Source: Bradyrhizobium sp. 139 (lineage in GTDB: Bacteria; Pseudomonadota; Alphaproteobacteria; Rhizobiales; Xanthobacteraceae). From it: a DNA stretch of 64,000 nucleotides. The notes below the pieces were generated by a model that was not told the origin of the DNA, did not search any database, and was given only the letters and a program-made list of their open reading frames with translations. Below are positions 8,269-15,549 of the stretch, one piece after another (position 1 is the stretch's first letter; each line of letters opens with the position of its first letter). The stretch lies in assembly GCF_023074175.1 (NCBI RefSeq), contig NZ_JADPKS010000024.1:100534-164533 (forward strand). Direction: 5' to 3'. The position numbers and the translations under genes were made by a program.

Positions 8269-8529
8269 CTAATTGTGCCGTTTGCCGCGGCCGGCCTGCG
8301 AGTTGCGCAAATATGCGCCGATCGCGGTCGCCCTGACGGTTGCCTGCCTCATCTGGCCCTCGACCTCCGCGCATTCCTTCAACAAGCCGCGGCGGGTCGT
8401 CTGAACGTCGTCGATCAGTGCAAGCAACTGCCTGCGCTCGCCGCCCTTGACGGTCGCGGCCCGCGCCACCAGCCGACGTAGTCTGCGCAGCAGCGCCTCT
8501 CCGGCAGCGCTCGCCTTTTCGCTATGCAT
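8269..8529 (-). CDS. small basic helical protein in the flagellar operon, 86 aa
   Basis: A short, arginine-rich, probably coiled-coil protein (EALLRRLRRLVARAATV..., LLALIDDVQTTRRGLLKECAEVEGQM). GAGGTGAGCG precedes the ATG. It lies three bases after flgE and nine before flgN. Size and position suggest an accessory chaperone or export factor (FliT- or FlgN-like), but no diagnostic motif is visible, so that remains a guess. Confidence 0.65.
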   Translation of the reverse strand: MHSEKASAAGEALLRRLRRLVARAATVKGGERRQLLALIDDVQTTRRGLLKECAEVEGQMRQATVRATAIGAYLRNSQAGRGKRHN

Positions 8530-8532
8530 CGC

Positions 8533-9798
8533 TCACCTCATCGCCGAGATCAGCGTGTCGTACATCTTGTTGACGGTCGAGATGACCTGCGAGGCCGCGG
8601 AATAAGCCTGCTGCGCCGAGATCATGTTGGAGAACTGGCTGCTGGTGTCGGTGGTCGAGGATTCCAGCTCGCTGCCGTAGATCGTGCCTGCGCCATTCTC
8701 GCCGGAGCCCTGCAACGAGGCGTTGCCCGACGTCACGGTCGCCGAGTAGATCCCGTCGCTAGAGACAGACAGGCCGTCGGGAGCGGCGAAGGTCGCCACC
8801 GCGATCTTGTAGATCGCGATCGTCTGACCGTTGGAGTAGGTGGCGTCGACCACGCCGTTCTTGCCGATCGAGATGCTGGACAGCTTGCCGTAGGACAGGC
8901 CATCCGAATCGATGCTGGTGACGTTGACGGACGGCGTCGTCTCGCCGGAGGCGTATTGCGTCAGCCCGTCGGTCTTGCCGGCGGTGCCGAGATCCATGGT
9001 GATGGTGCCGTCGGCCGCGCCGTCGGTCCAGCCCGTGATCGAGACGGTCGCCGGATCCGGGCTGGTGCTCGCCAGCGAGCCGTCGCTGTTGAAGGTGATG
9101 TCGATCGTGCCCGAAGCGGTGCCCGTCGCGGTCGTCGTGTCCGAAGCCGACGTCGGATTTGCAAAACTCGCACTCCAGGTGTTGGTGCCGGTCTTGCTCC
9201 AGGTGATCTGCATCGAATTCGCGGCGCCAAGCGAATCGTAGACGGTCATCGAACTGGTATAGGTGTCGCCGGTCGCCGCATCCGACGGCAAGTTGGCCGC
9301 GATCGTCGTCTTGGTGGTGGCACTTCCGCTGGTCGAGGCGACCTGGGTGTTGATCGCCTCGAGATTGCTCGCCGACTCGCTGCCGACGACATTGCCGTCG
9401 GCGTCGGTGCGCCACCCCTCCAGGTAATAGCCGTTGTTCTCGAGATAGCCGGCATTGTCGGTCGTGAAGGCACCGTTGCGGGTATAGGAGACAGTGCCGC
9501 CCGAGGTTGCGTTGGTCACCGCGAAGAAGCCAGACCCCTGGATCGCGACGTCGGTGGCGTTGGAGGTCGCGGCCAGCAGGCCCTGCTGGGTGATGTTGGC
9601 CCGGCCGGAGACGGTGACGCCGCCCGAGGCATAGGAGGTTGCATTGCTCGACGCCGTGACGAGCGCGTCGAACATCCCGCTTGTCGTCTTGTAGGCGGTC
9701 GTGTCGGAGTTGGCGATGTTATCGCTGATCATCGACAGGGACTGGCTCTGCGCGCTGAGCGCGGAGATCGCCGAGGACAATGCACCGCTGAGACTCAT
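8533..9798 (-). CDS. flgE: flagellar hook protein FlgE
   Basis: This is the structural subunit of the flagellar hook. Its 421 residues carry the rod/hook N-terminal signature (SLSMISDNIANSDTTAYK), the following F.AL...GGV..S...Q.G pattern with AIQGSGFFAVTN, and the C-terminal helix (SNMISAQQAYSAASQVIS, then VNKMYDTLI). The middle is rich in Ser, Thr and Gly, as is usual. GGAG precedes the ATG. It follows flgD by 19 bases on the same strand; FlgD is the hook-cap protein that FlgE assembly requires. Confidence 0.95.
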   Translation of the reverse strand: MSLSGALSSAISALSAQSQSLSMISDNIANSDTTAYKTTSGMFDALVTASSNATSYASGGVTVSGRANITQQGLLAATSNATDVAIQGSGFFAVTNATSGGTVSYTRNGAFTTDNAGYLENNGYYLEGWRTDADGNVVGSESASNLEAINTQVASTSGSATTKTTIAANLPSDAATGDTYTSSMTVYDSLGAANSMQITWSKTGTNTWSASFANPTSASDTTTATGTASGTIDITFNSDGSLASTSPDPATVSITGWTDGAADGTITMDLGTAGKTDGLTQYASGETTPSVNVTSIDSDGLSYGKLSSISIGKNGVVDATYSNGQTIAIYKIAVATFAAPDGLSVSSDGIYSATVTSGNASLQGSGENGAGTIYGSELESSTTDTSSQFSNMISAQQAYSAASQVISTVNKMYDTLISAMR

Positions 9799-9817
9799 GA
9801 TAGAACTCCGGAAGTGA

Positions 9818-10483
9818 TCAGGACGTGACGCCGATGATGTTGGCGGCGCTGACGGAAACGCCGTTGACGGTGAGCGACGGTGTGGAGGTCGAGGTGTCGA
9901 TGCCGGTCACCGTGCCGGTAACGGTCGTGTAGTTGAGGACCGAATTGCCGGTGGAATCCGTCGCGGTCACCGAGATCGTGTACTGGCCGCCATCGGTGAG
10001 CTGATTGGCGCTGGAGTCCTTGCCGTCCCAGGTAAAGCTGTTCGATCCGGCATTGCCGCTCCCGGTGCCGGTCCACACCGTTGAGCCCGAGGAGTCTTTG
10101 ACGCTGATCGAGACGTTCGAGGCGGCCGAGGAGAGCGAGTAGCCGAACGTCGCCGAGCCGTTGCTCAGCGTCGAGGTGTCGGTCTTCGCCTCGACGGTGT
10201 GGCCGATATAGTTGACCGAGTTGAGCGTCACGAGGCTCGAAAACGAGCCCGCGAGCGAATTGAGGTTGGAATTGATCGACTGCTGGGAGGTGAAATTGGC
10301 GTAGGAGGTAAGCTGATTGACCAGGTCGGTGGTCGAGGTCGCATCCAGCGGATTCTGGTTCTGGAGCTCGCTGACGAGCAGGCTCAGGAAATCGCTGGAC
10401 GTCAGCGTCGAATTGGACGACGTGCTCGACGACGACGACGTCGTCGTCGCAGTCGAAGCAGAACTCGTGGCGGAAACGGTCAT
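9818..10483 (-). CDS. flgD: flagellar hook capping protein FlgD
   Basis: FlgD forms the cap under which FlgE polymerises. The 221-residue protein starts with a Ser/Thr-only stretch (about residues 3-28), whose DNA contains short tandem GAC/GTC runs near 10427-10447. The conserved core follows (SDFLSLLVSELQNQNPLD), with FTSQQSINSNL and an Ig-like C-terminal domain containing the family's FTWDGKD motif. GGAG precedes the ATG. It is the first gene of the six-gene minus-strand operon, so the operon promoter should lie in 10484-10749. I could not identify a specific sigma site there. Confidence 0.92.
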   Translation of the reverse strand: MTVSATSSASTATTTSSSSSTSSNSTLTSSDFLSLLVSELQNQNPLDATSTTDLVNQLTSYANFTSQQSINSNLNSLAGSFSSLVTLNSVNYIGHTVEAKTDTSTLSNGSATFGYSLSSAASNVSISVKDSSGSTVWTGTGSGNAGSNSFTWDGKDSSANQLTDGGQYTISVTATDSTGNSVLNYTTVTGTVTGIDTSTSTPSLTVNGVSVSAANIIGVTS

Positions 10484-10749
10484 CAGAAACTCCGACTTTC
10501 TTGCGCGGCCGGCGACCAGATGTCTGGTCTGCGCGCTTGAAATCTGTGTGCTGATGAAACGGGTGGGCGCGCGGATTCAGGCGGGGATTCACGCGCGCGA
10601 AAATGGCTTTCAACACGGCAAAATCTGCCGCGTACATGCGTTAGAAGAGCGTGATGTCAGCTTGATTTGTTGCGGCGCGAGTGCGCTCCCTATCCCCGCA
10701 AGCGAGGCGAGGTGGAGACGCGAACCTCAGAAGTCGGAGAAAGACCCGT

Positions 10750-11022
10750 TCAGCTCCCCGCCGTCTCGCCTTCCGTGCGCGGCTCGGCGGTATCGCTTTT
10801 CGTTTTCGCAGCGACGGCGACGATGCGGTCGGCCAGGCCTGCGGGCGCTCGGACCGGAGGCGCTGCAAGCGCACGACGCAAGGCGCGCGCCTCGTCCAGC
10901 AGGGCTTGCGCAGCGGACGAGCGCGCCAGCAGCTCTTCAGCGGGCAAACGCCGATCGTCGGGCCAGAGGGAGAGATCCTCGCCCAGTCGATCGATCAGTT
11001 CCTCAAACTCGGTGACGTCCAT
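10750..11022 (-). CDS. small acidic helical protein, 90 aa
   Basis: The N-terminal half has the pattern EELIDRLGEDLSLWPDDRR, then AEELLARS.AAQALLDEARALRRAL, with a C-terminal low-complexity tail. I have seen similar short proteins near alphaproteobacterial sigma-factor genes, but I cannot name a family, and an anti-sigma or flagellar accessory role is speculation. It stands between flgD and fliS on the same strand with gaps of 266 and 170 bases, so it may have its own promoter. The ATG at 11022 follows a weak GGCGGGCG. Confidence 0.6.
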   Translation of the reverse strand: MDVTEFEELIDRLGEDLSLWPDDRRLPAEELLARSSAAQALLDEARALRRALAAPPVRAPAGLADRIVAVAAKTKSDTAEPRTEGETAGS

Positions 11023-11192
11023 CGCCCGCCGGTCCCGCCTCGGTCAGGGCACGTCATAAAGCATTGCTGGCGCGGCGGAAACTGGATTTCGGCACGTTTG
11101 GGCGCCAAAACCGCCCGCAGCACTACGGAAAGCGTCCGCAACGACCGGCCGCAGAATCGCCGGCGCGCTCCGGAATCAGGCAGCCCACGCTT

Positions 11193-11621
11193 TCAGCCCC
11201 TGCGGGCCGAATCGGCCGGCACGGCCTTGCCGCTGCGCAACGTCGCGTCGACGTGCTCCCAAGCCTCCCGCAGCTCGGTCAGCCCGGCGACGATGCGCCC
11301 AAAGCTTTCGCGCGCATGTGGGCGGCCGAAAGCCTTGAGGCTCGCCAGGATCATCGCGTTGTAGGTCTGGAACAGCCGCTCGGCCACCGCGCCGCCGTTG
11401 GTGAAATCGAGATTGTGGCTGAGCCCGCGCAGGATTGCGGTCGCCTTCATCAGGTATACGTGCCCCTCCTCGAAGCGCCGCGCTTCCTGCGCCGCCTGCG
11501 ACTTCTGGAGGAAGGTGATCGCACCGCCAAGCAGCATCGAGATCGCCTTGAGCGGCGGCACGCTGGTCGCGGCTCCCCGATAGGCCTGGTTGGCCATGTA
11601 CGCCATCGGATTATGCATCAT
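11193..11621 (-). CDS. fliS: flagellin export chaperone FliS
   Basis: FliS binds the C-terminus of newly made flagellin in the cytoplasm and prevents early polymerisation. The 142-residue protein shows the family pattern: an AY.G..T N-terminal motif (NQAYRGAATSVPPLKAISML), then LLGGAITFLQKSQAA and a four-helix remainder. The ATG at 11621 shares one base with the fliD stop (TGATG), so the two are translationally coupled. A TTG at 11624 is less likely. Confidence 0.9.
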   Translation of the reverse strand: MMHNPMAYMANQAYRGAATSVPPLKAISMLLGGAITFLQKSQAAQEARRFEEGHVYLMKATAILRGLSHNLDFTNGGAVAERLFQTYNAMILASLKAFGRPHARESFGRIVAGLTELREAWEHVDATLRSGKAVPADSARRG

Positions 11622-13306
11622 CAATCACTCGAGCTGGAATTGAGCAGGGCCTTGAGGTAAGTGAGCGTGCTGTTGGCGCTCTCGATCGCGGCCTGGTATT
11701 TCGCGTATTGCGTCTCAAGCCGCGACTGCAGCGTCGACGCCGCGCTGTTGATGTCGTCGACCTTCTGCTGGAGCTCGTCATCGCGCGTCGTCAGACTGGT
11801 GATCTGCGTTTGCAGCGCGCCGGACGACGACGCGTAGTTCTTTGCGATCTGATAGAGCTGCGTTGCAATGCCCGAGGTCGACGTCACCGTGATCGACTGC
11901 GAGGTCGAGCCGCTATAGGTGAAGGCCATGCCGGCATAGATCGAACCAGAGGCACCGATGATGGTGGTGCCGCTGACGGTGAAGAGCGATGAATCGCCGT
12001 CGATCGAGGCCGAGCTGAGATTGCCGGAGGAATCGACCGTCAGATCCAGAGTGAAGGACTGCGGCGAGGTTCCGGTATTGACGACGCTGAGCTGGCTCGA
12101 CGACGTCGTCGTCTGAGCCGACAACAGGGTGGTCACACCGCTCAGATTGGTGCTCAGGATATCCGACAGCGTAGAGGTGTCGAGCTCGAGCTCATTGCTC
12201 TCATTGAAGGACAATCCAAGGTCAGCCATCGTCAGACCGCTCACGGTGCTGTTGAGTGCACCCTGAAGCTGATCCATGATGTCGCGCATGGTTCCGTCGC
12301 CGAACAGCACCGCACTCGAGGACGCCGTACCGTCCGTGCCGGTCGCCTGCTGGGCAATGACCTCGTCGCGAAAAGCGTTGTAGTTGGTGACGAACGTCTC
12401 CAGCGCCGATTCGATCTGGCTGGTGTCAGTCTCGATGCTGATGTTCAGCGTCGCTCCGTCCGGCGTCTCCTGCAGCAGGCTGAAGGTGACCCCACTCAAA
12501 ACGTCCGCGATGTCGTTGGTGTTGCGGGTCATCGCGATGCCGTCGAGCGTGAATTCGGCAGCCTGCGCCTGTTGGAGCACGTCGGCGAAACTCCCCGAAC
12601 TGTCGGTCACACCGAGCTCGTTCAGAATGTCGTCGCCGGACGTGCTCGAATAGGTGATATCGGCGGCGTCCTCCATACCCGTCAACACCATCTCGTACGA
12701 ACCGCTGGAGACCTGCACGATCGACGCCTGGACGTTGGTTGTCGAGGTCTGGGCGTTGATGGTGTCGACGACGTCCTGAAGCGACATCGTGCCGGTGACA
12801 CTGATGTCGGCGGTGCTGCCGCCCTCAAGACCGATGGAAAACGTGCCGGAGTAGCCGAGCTCGTCGGTTTGGCTCGACTGCGACGCACCGACCACCTTCT
12901 GCGCGGTCGCGAGCTGGCTTATCGTCAGCGTGTGGTCGCCGATCGCAGCCCCGCTCTTGATGGTCATGGAGAGCGCCGACGAGGCGCTCACGTCGCCGGT
13001 GGAACTGATGCTCGCCGTGCGCGTCGCAAATGCGCTGGTGGACAGCGAGTTGACCACCGCGGTCGAAAGTGACGCCAGCCCCGAATATAGCGTCTTCAGA
13101 TCGCTCTGGAGCGTTTGATAGGCCGAGATCTTGGCCTCATTGTTCGTAATCGTGGTCGATATCGTCGTCGCCTGCGCGGTCTTCGCGTCGACGGCGGATT
13201 GGATCAGCGCCGACCAATCGATGCTGCTCGAATTGGTGGTCCCACTCGTCGTGACCGACGCGCCCGAGGAACTTGTGCTGCTGGTGCTCGAACTGACGCT
13301 GGTCAC
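11621..13306 (-). CDS. fliD: flagellar filament cap protein FliD (HAP2)
   Basis: FliD caps the growing filament and folds incoming flagellin. It has 561 residues. After a Ser/Thr-rich start comes the conserved N-terminal region (SSIDWSALIQSAVDAK). The later F..D......G.....SL.......GA.L.I segment and a C-terminal helix (QSRLETQYAKYQAAIESANS) that ends near the extreme C-terminus also fit. The start codon is a GTG at 13306, with only a weak GGGGCGG upstream. It is followed directly by fliS and lies 64 bases after the flagellin stop. Confidence 0.92.
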   Translation of the reverse strand: MTSVSSSTSSTSSSGASVTTSGTTNSSSIDWSALIQSAVDAKTAQATTISTTITNNEAKISAYQTLQSDLKTLYSGLASLSTAVVNSLSTSAFATRTASISSTGDVSASSALSMTIKSGAAIGDHTLTISQLATAQKVVGASQSSQTDELGYSGTFSIGLEGGSTADISVTGTMSLQDVVDTINAQTSTTNVQASIVQVSSGSYEMVLTGMEDAADITYSSTSGDDILNELGVTDSSGSFADVLQQAQAAEFTLDGIAMTRNTNDIADVLSGVTFSLLQETPDGATLNISIETDTSQIESALETFVTNYNAFRDEVIAQQATGTDGTASSSAVLFGDGTMRDIMDQLQGALNSTVSGLTMADLGLSFNESNELELDTSTLSDILSTNLSGVTTLLSAQTTTSSSQLSVVNTGTSPQSFTLDLTVDSSGNLSSASIDGDSSLFTVSGTTIIGASGSIYAGMAFTYSGSTSQSITVTSTSGIATQLYQIAKNYASSSGALQTQITSLTTRDDELQQKVDDINSAASTLQSRLETQYAKYQAAIESANSTLTYLKALLNSSSSD

Positions 13307-13334
13307 TTTGCTTGGCCGCCCCTGGCAGAGAGGG

Positions 13335-13359
13335 CCGGGCCGGCATCATGCCGGCCCGG
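13335..13359 (-). terminator. strong GC hairpin after the flagellin gene
   Basis: A perfect inverted repeat with 12-base arms (13335-13346 and 13348-13359) starts 11 bases past the flagellin stop and lies before fliD. There is no T-run on the minus strand after the stem. It may therefore act as a stabilising or attenuating hairpin, letting flagellin mRNA be more abundant than fliD mRNA, rather than as a classical intrinsic terminator. Confidence 0.55.
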
Positions 13360-13370
13360 TCAGTTGATCA

Positions 13371-14195
13371 TCAGCCCAAGAGCTTGAGGAGGTACTGCGG
13401 CATCTGATTGGCGGCAGCCAGCGCCGACACGGCAGCCTGGGTCTTCACCTCGGCCGAAGACAGCTTGGACTGCTCGGCCGCGATATCGACGTCCTTGATC
13501 GCGGAGTTTGCCGACTGGAGATTCTGCGTCTGGGTCGAGATCGAATCCGACGAGAAGTTGAATCGCGATTCCTGAGCACCGATCGAGGCGCGTGCGGCCG
13601 AGACCGTGTCGATCGCGGTATCGAGGGCGTCGAGCGCCGAAGTCGCGCCGGACTGGGTGCTGACGTCTAGCGAGGTGACGGCGAGCGACGACGCCGTCAG
13701 GCTGGTCAGCGTGATGGTGATCGTGTCGGAGCCGTCCGAGCCGACCAGCACGGACACGCCGGACGAGAATACGCTGGTGCCATCGAGCAGGCTCTGGCTG
13801 GAATAACGAGTGCCGGTCGCGATCGAGTCGATTTCGTCGTTGAGCTGCGAGAATTCCGATTGGATATAGGCGCGGCTGGAGTCGGTCGTGGTGCCCGAGG
13901 CCGATTCGGAGGCCAGCGACTTCATGCGCGCGAGAATGTCGGAGATGTTCGAGGCGCCGCCGTCGGCTGTCTGCAGGATCGCGTTGGCCTGCGAGGCGTT
14001 GGTCGCGGCCTGCTGCAGCGTGGTGACGTCCGAGGAGATGCGCGTGGAGATCGCAAGGCCCGCGGCGTCGTCGGATGCCGAGGTGATGCGCGAACCGCTC
14101 GACAGCTTCGAGAGCGAGCTGCTCTCCTGAGCGGAGTTGATGTTGAGATAGCGGACCGCGGCGTTGGCGGCGGTATTGGTACTGATTGCGGGCAT
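13371..14195 (-). CDS. fliC: flagellin (short form, 274 aa)
   Basis: This is the filament subunit. The conserved D0/D1 termini are clear: LNINSAQESSSLSKLSSG and ASDDAAGLAISTRI at the start, and SAIKDVDIAAEQSKLSS then ANQMPQYLLKLLG at the end. The central region is short, so the protein is little more than the core plus a small Ser/Thr-rich surface domain. AGGAGC precedes the ATG. Its own promoter is likely between 14196 and 14336, which also holds a 16-base palindrome. fliD and fliS lie directly downstream. Confidence 0.95.
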   Translation of the reverse strand: MPAISTNTAANAAVRYLNINSAQESSSLSKLSSGSRITSASDDAAGLAISTRISSDVTTLQQAATNASQANAILQTADGGASNISDILARMKSLASESASGTTTDSSRAYIQSEFSQLNDEIDSIATGTRYSSQSLLDGTSVFSSGVSVLVGSDGSDTITITLTSLTASSLAVTSLDVSTQSGATSALDALDTAIDTVSAARASIGAQESRFNFSSDSISTQTQNLQSANSAIKDVDIAAEQSKLSSAEVKTQAAVSALAAANQMPQYLLKLLG

Positions 14196-14305
14196 GTGAA
14201 GCTCCTGTGCTGATGGGCATGGCGTGCCGCATCGTTGAAGACGATTGACGACGCAGACCGCAGCCCCGTCCGTTCGCTCAAACGACGGAGCGCAAGCAGA
14301 TCAGG

Positions 14306-14321
14306 CGCGAAACTTTTCGCG
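14306..14321. repeat. 16-base palindrome between the sigma-factor and flagellin genes
   Basis: CGCGAAA-CT-TTTCGCG lies 110 bases before the flagellin ATG and 15 bases after the stop of the sigma-factor gene. It could be an operator for flagellin or the end hairpin of the sigma-factor transcript. The sequence does not tell them apart. Confidence 0.4.
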
Positions 14322-14336
14322 AGCCGAATTTTATGG

Positions 14337-15035
14337 TTAGCAATCGGTAAACGCGGTGCGGATGTCGCGCTCGTGCTTGCGCAGCAGCTGGCGAAGCTGC
14401 TGACGGCCGCGCTTGAGCAGCGACTCCACGGCAGCCACCGTGGTGTCCATCACCTGGGCGATCTCGCCGTTGCTCATATTCTCGTGGTAGGACAGGATCA
14501 CGGCGATGCGCTGCTGCTCGGGCAGGCGCTGCATCGCGAGCTCCAGCATGCCGTTCAGCTCGTTGCGCTGGATGATCTCGACGGCACCGGGCTGACTGTC
14601 GGCGACTTCCGGCACGGTCTCGACATTCTCGTTGCGCGGCTTGCGGCGCAGATCGATGCAGCGGTTGGAGATGACGCGGTAGAGCCAGGTCGAGAATTTG
14701 GCGCGGCCGTGCTGCCAGCGACCGCGATGGCTCCATATCTTGAGCATGGTGTCCTGCACCACGTCTTCGGCGTCCGCCGCGTTGCCGACAATGCGCAGCG
14801 CGATCGCATAGGCGCGGTCGATGTGACGCTCGACCAGCAGGCGGAACGCGGCTTCGTCGCCGGTGGCGAGCTTGTCCAGAAGCTCGCTGTCCTCGTCGTA
14901 GACGACATCGGTGGTGACAGGAGCGCTGTCCGGCGCGAGCGGCACCGACGGCATCACCGGTACGATCGCATCGACCGGCGCCGTCGTCGTGATCCCGGTC
15001 CCGGCGGGAGCCCAGACATCAGCAGCGTAACTCAT
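14337..15035 (-). CDS. ECF-type RNA polymerase sigma factor
   Basis: A 232-residue sigma-70-family protein with region 2 (AFRLLVERHIDRAYAIALRI, then AEDVVQDTMLKIW and KFSTWLYRVISNRCIDLRR) and region 4 (LPEQQRIAVILSYHENMSN, then MDTTVAAVESLLKRGR). There is no region 3, as in extracytoplasmic-function sigma factors. An unusual acidic/proline-rich extension of about 50 residues precedes region 2. The ATG at 15035 has GGAGG seven bases upstream. It lies next to the flagellin gene, which suggests but does not prove control of this flagellar block. No anti-sigma gene is recognisable beside it. Confidence 0.88.
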   Translation of the reverse strand: MSYAADVWAPAGTGITTTAPVDAIVPVMPSVPLAPDSAPVTTDVVYDEDSELLDKLATGDEAAFRLLVERHIDRAYAIALRIVGNAADAEDVVQDTMLKIWSHRGRWQHGRAKFSTWLYRVISNRCIDLRRKPRNENVETVPEVADSQPGAVEIIQRNELNGMLELAMQRLPEQQRIAVILSYHENMSNGEIAQVMDTTVAAVESLLKRGRQQLRQLLRKHERDIRTAFTDC

Positions 15036-15549
15036 CCCGCAACCTCCAACCCGCAATGCCGGCAGCGCACGTGCCACACGGCTTCCAGGCGTTGAACGCG
15101 GCACCAAAACGATCCAGGCGGAGATTTTTTGTTATTTTTCAAGACGTTATCCGGACTCTTTTGCCGAGTATCGGGCAATAATTGCCGACTGCGCGCGCCT
15201 CTCGCCCATCACACCTTGCAATCATCACATCGTCTCGCACCATGGCGGATCATTCATCCTGAACAGATGCACTCGGAAGAAAATGCTGACATTACGCGGC
15301 ACTAGGTGATCGAACGCGACACGCGCCTGGCGCGTGAAGAAGCGATTGTTTCGGAGTGTGAACGAACGCGAGACGATTTCTGCACTCGGCAATTTTTTCC
15401 GAATCACCTTTTTCGAACCTAGCGATTTTTTTGAATCTGTCAGTCGCGACGAATGCGATTTCGAATCGTGCGCGCAGTTTTTTCGCTGTTGTGGCGCCTG
15501 ACTCCCCGCATGCGCACGTTAATCCTCCCGGTGGACGGGGAATTGTCGC
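15036..15549. other. 514-base divergent intergenic region, AT-richer than its surroundings
   Basis: It lies between the divergent sigma-factor gene and the HAD gene and must hold promoters for both. It contains T-rich tracts (15125-15139 and around 15425-15435) that stand out in this GC-rich window. A small inverted repeat (GGCAAT-A-ATTGCC, 15174-15186) sits within a cluster of TTGCC/GGCAA motifs. Short frames here have poor codon usage, and I do not support any as a gene. Confidence 0.5.

Noticed and set aside
7757..8374. N-terminal extension of flgK by about 200 codons
   Set aside because: The frame is open but overlaps flgN and orf86 and has no FlgK homology; the GTG at 7756 has a good ribosome-binding site and starts the family signature.
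8524..9828. A 434-codon plus-strand open frame
   Set aside because: It is the antisense shadow of flgE, with low-complexity Gly/Arg/Val text and no ribosome-binding site.
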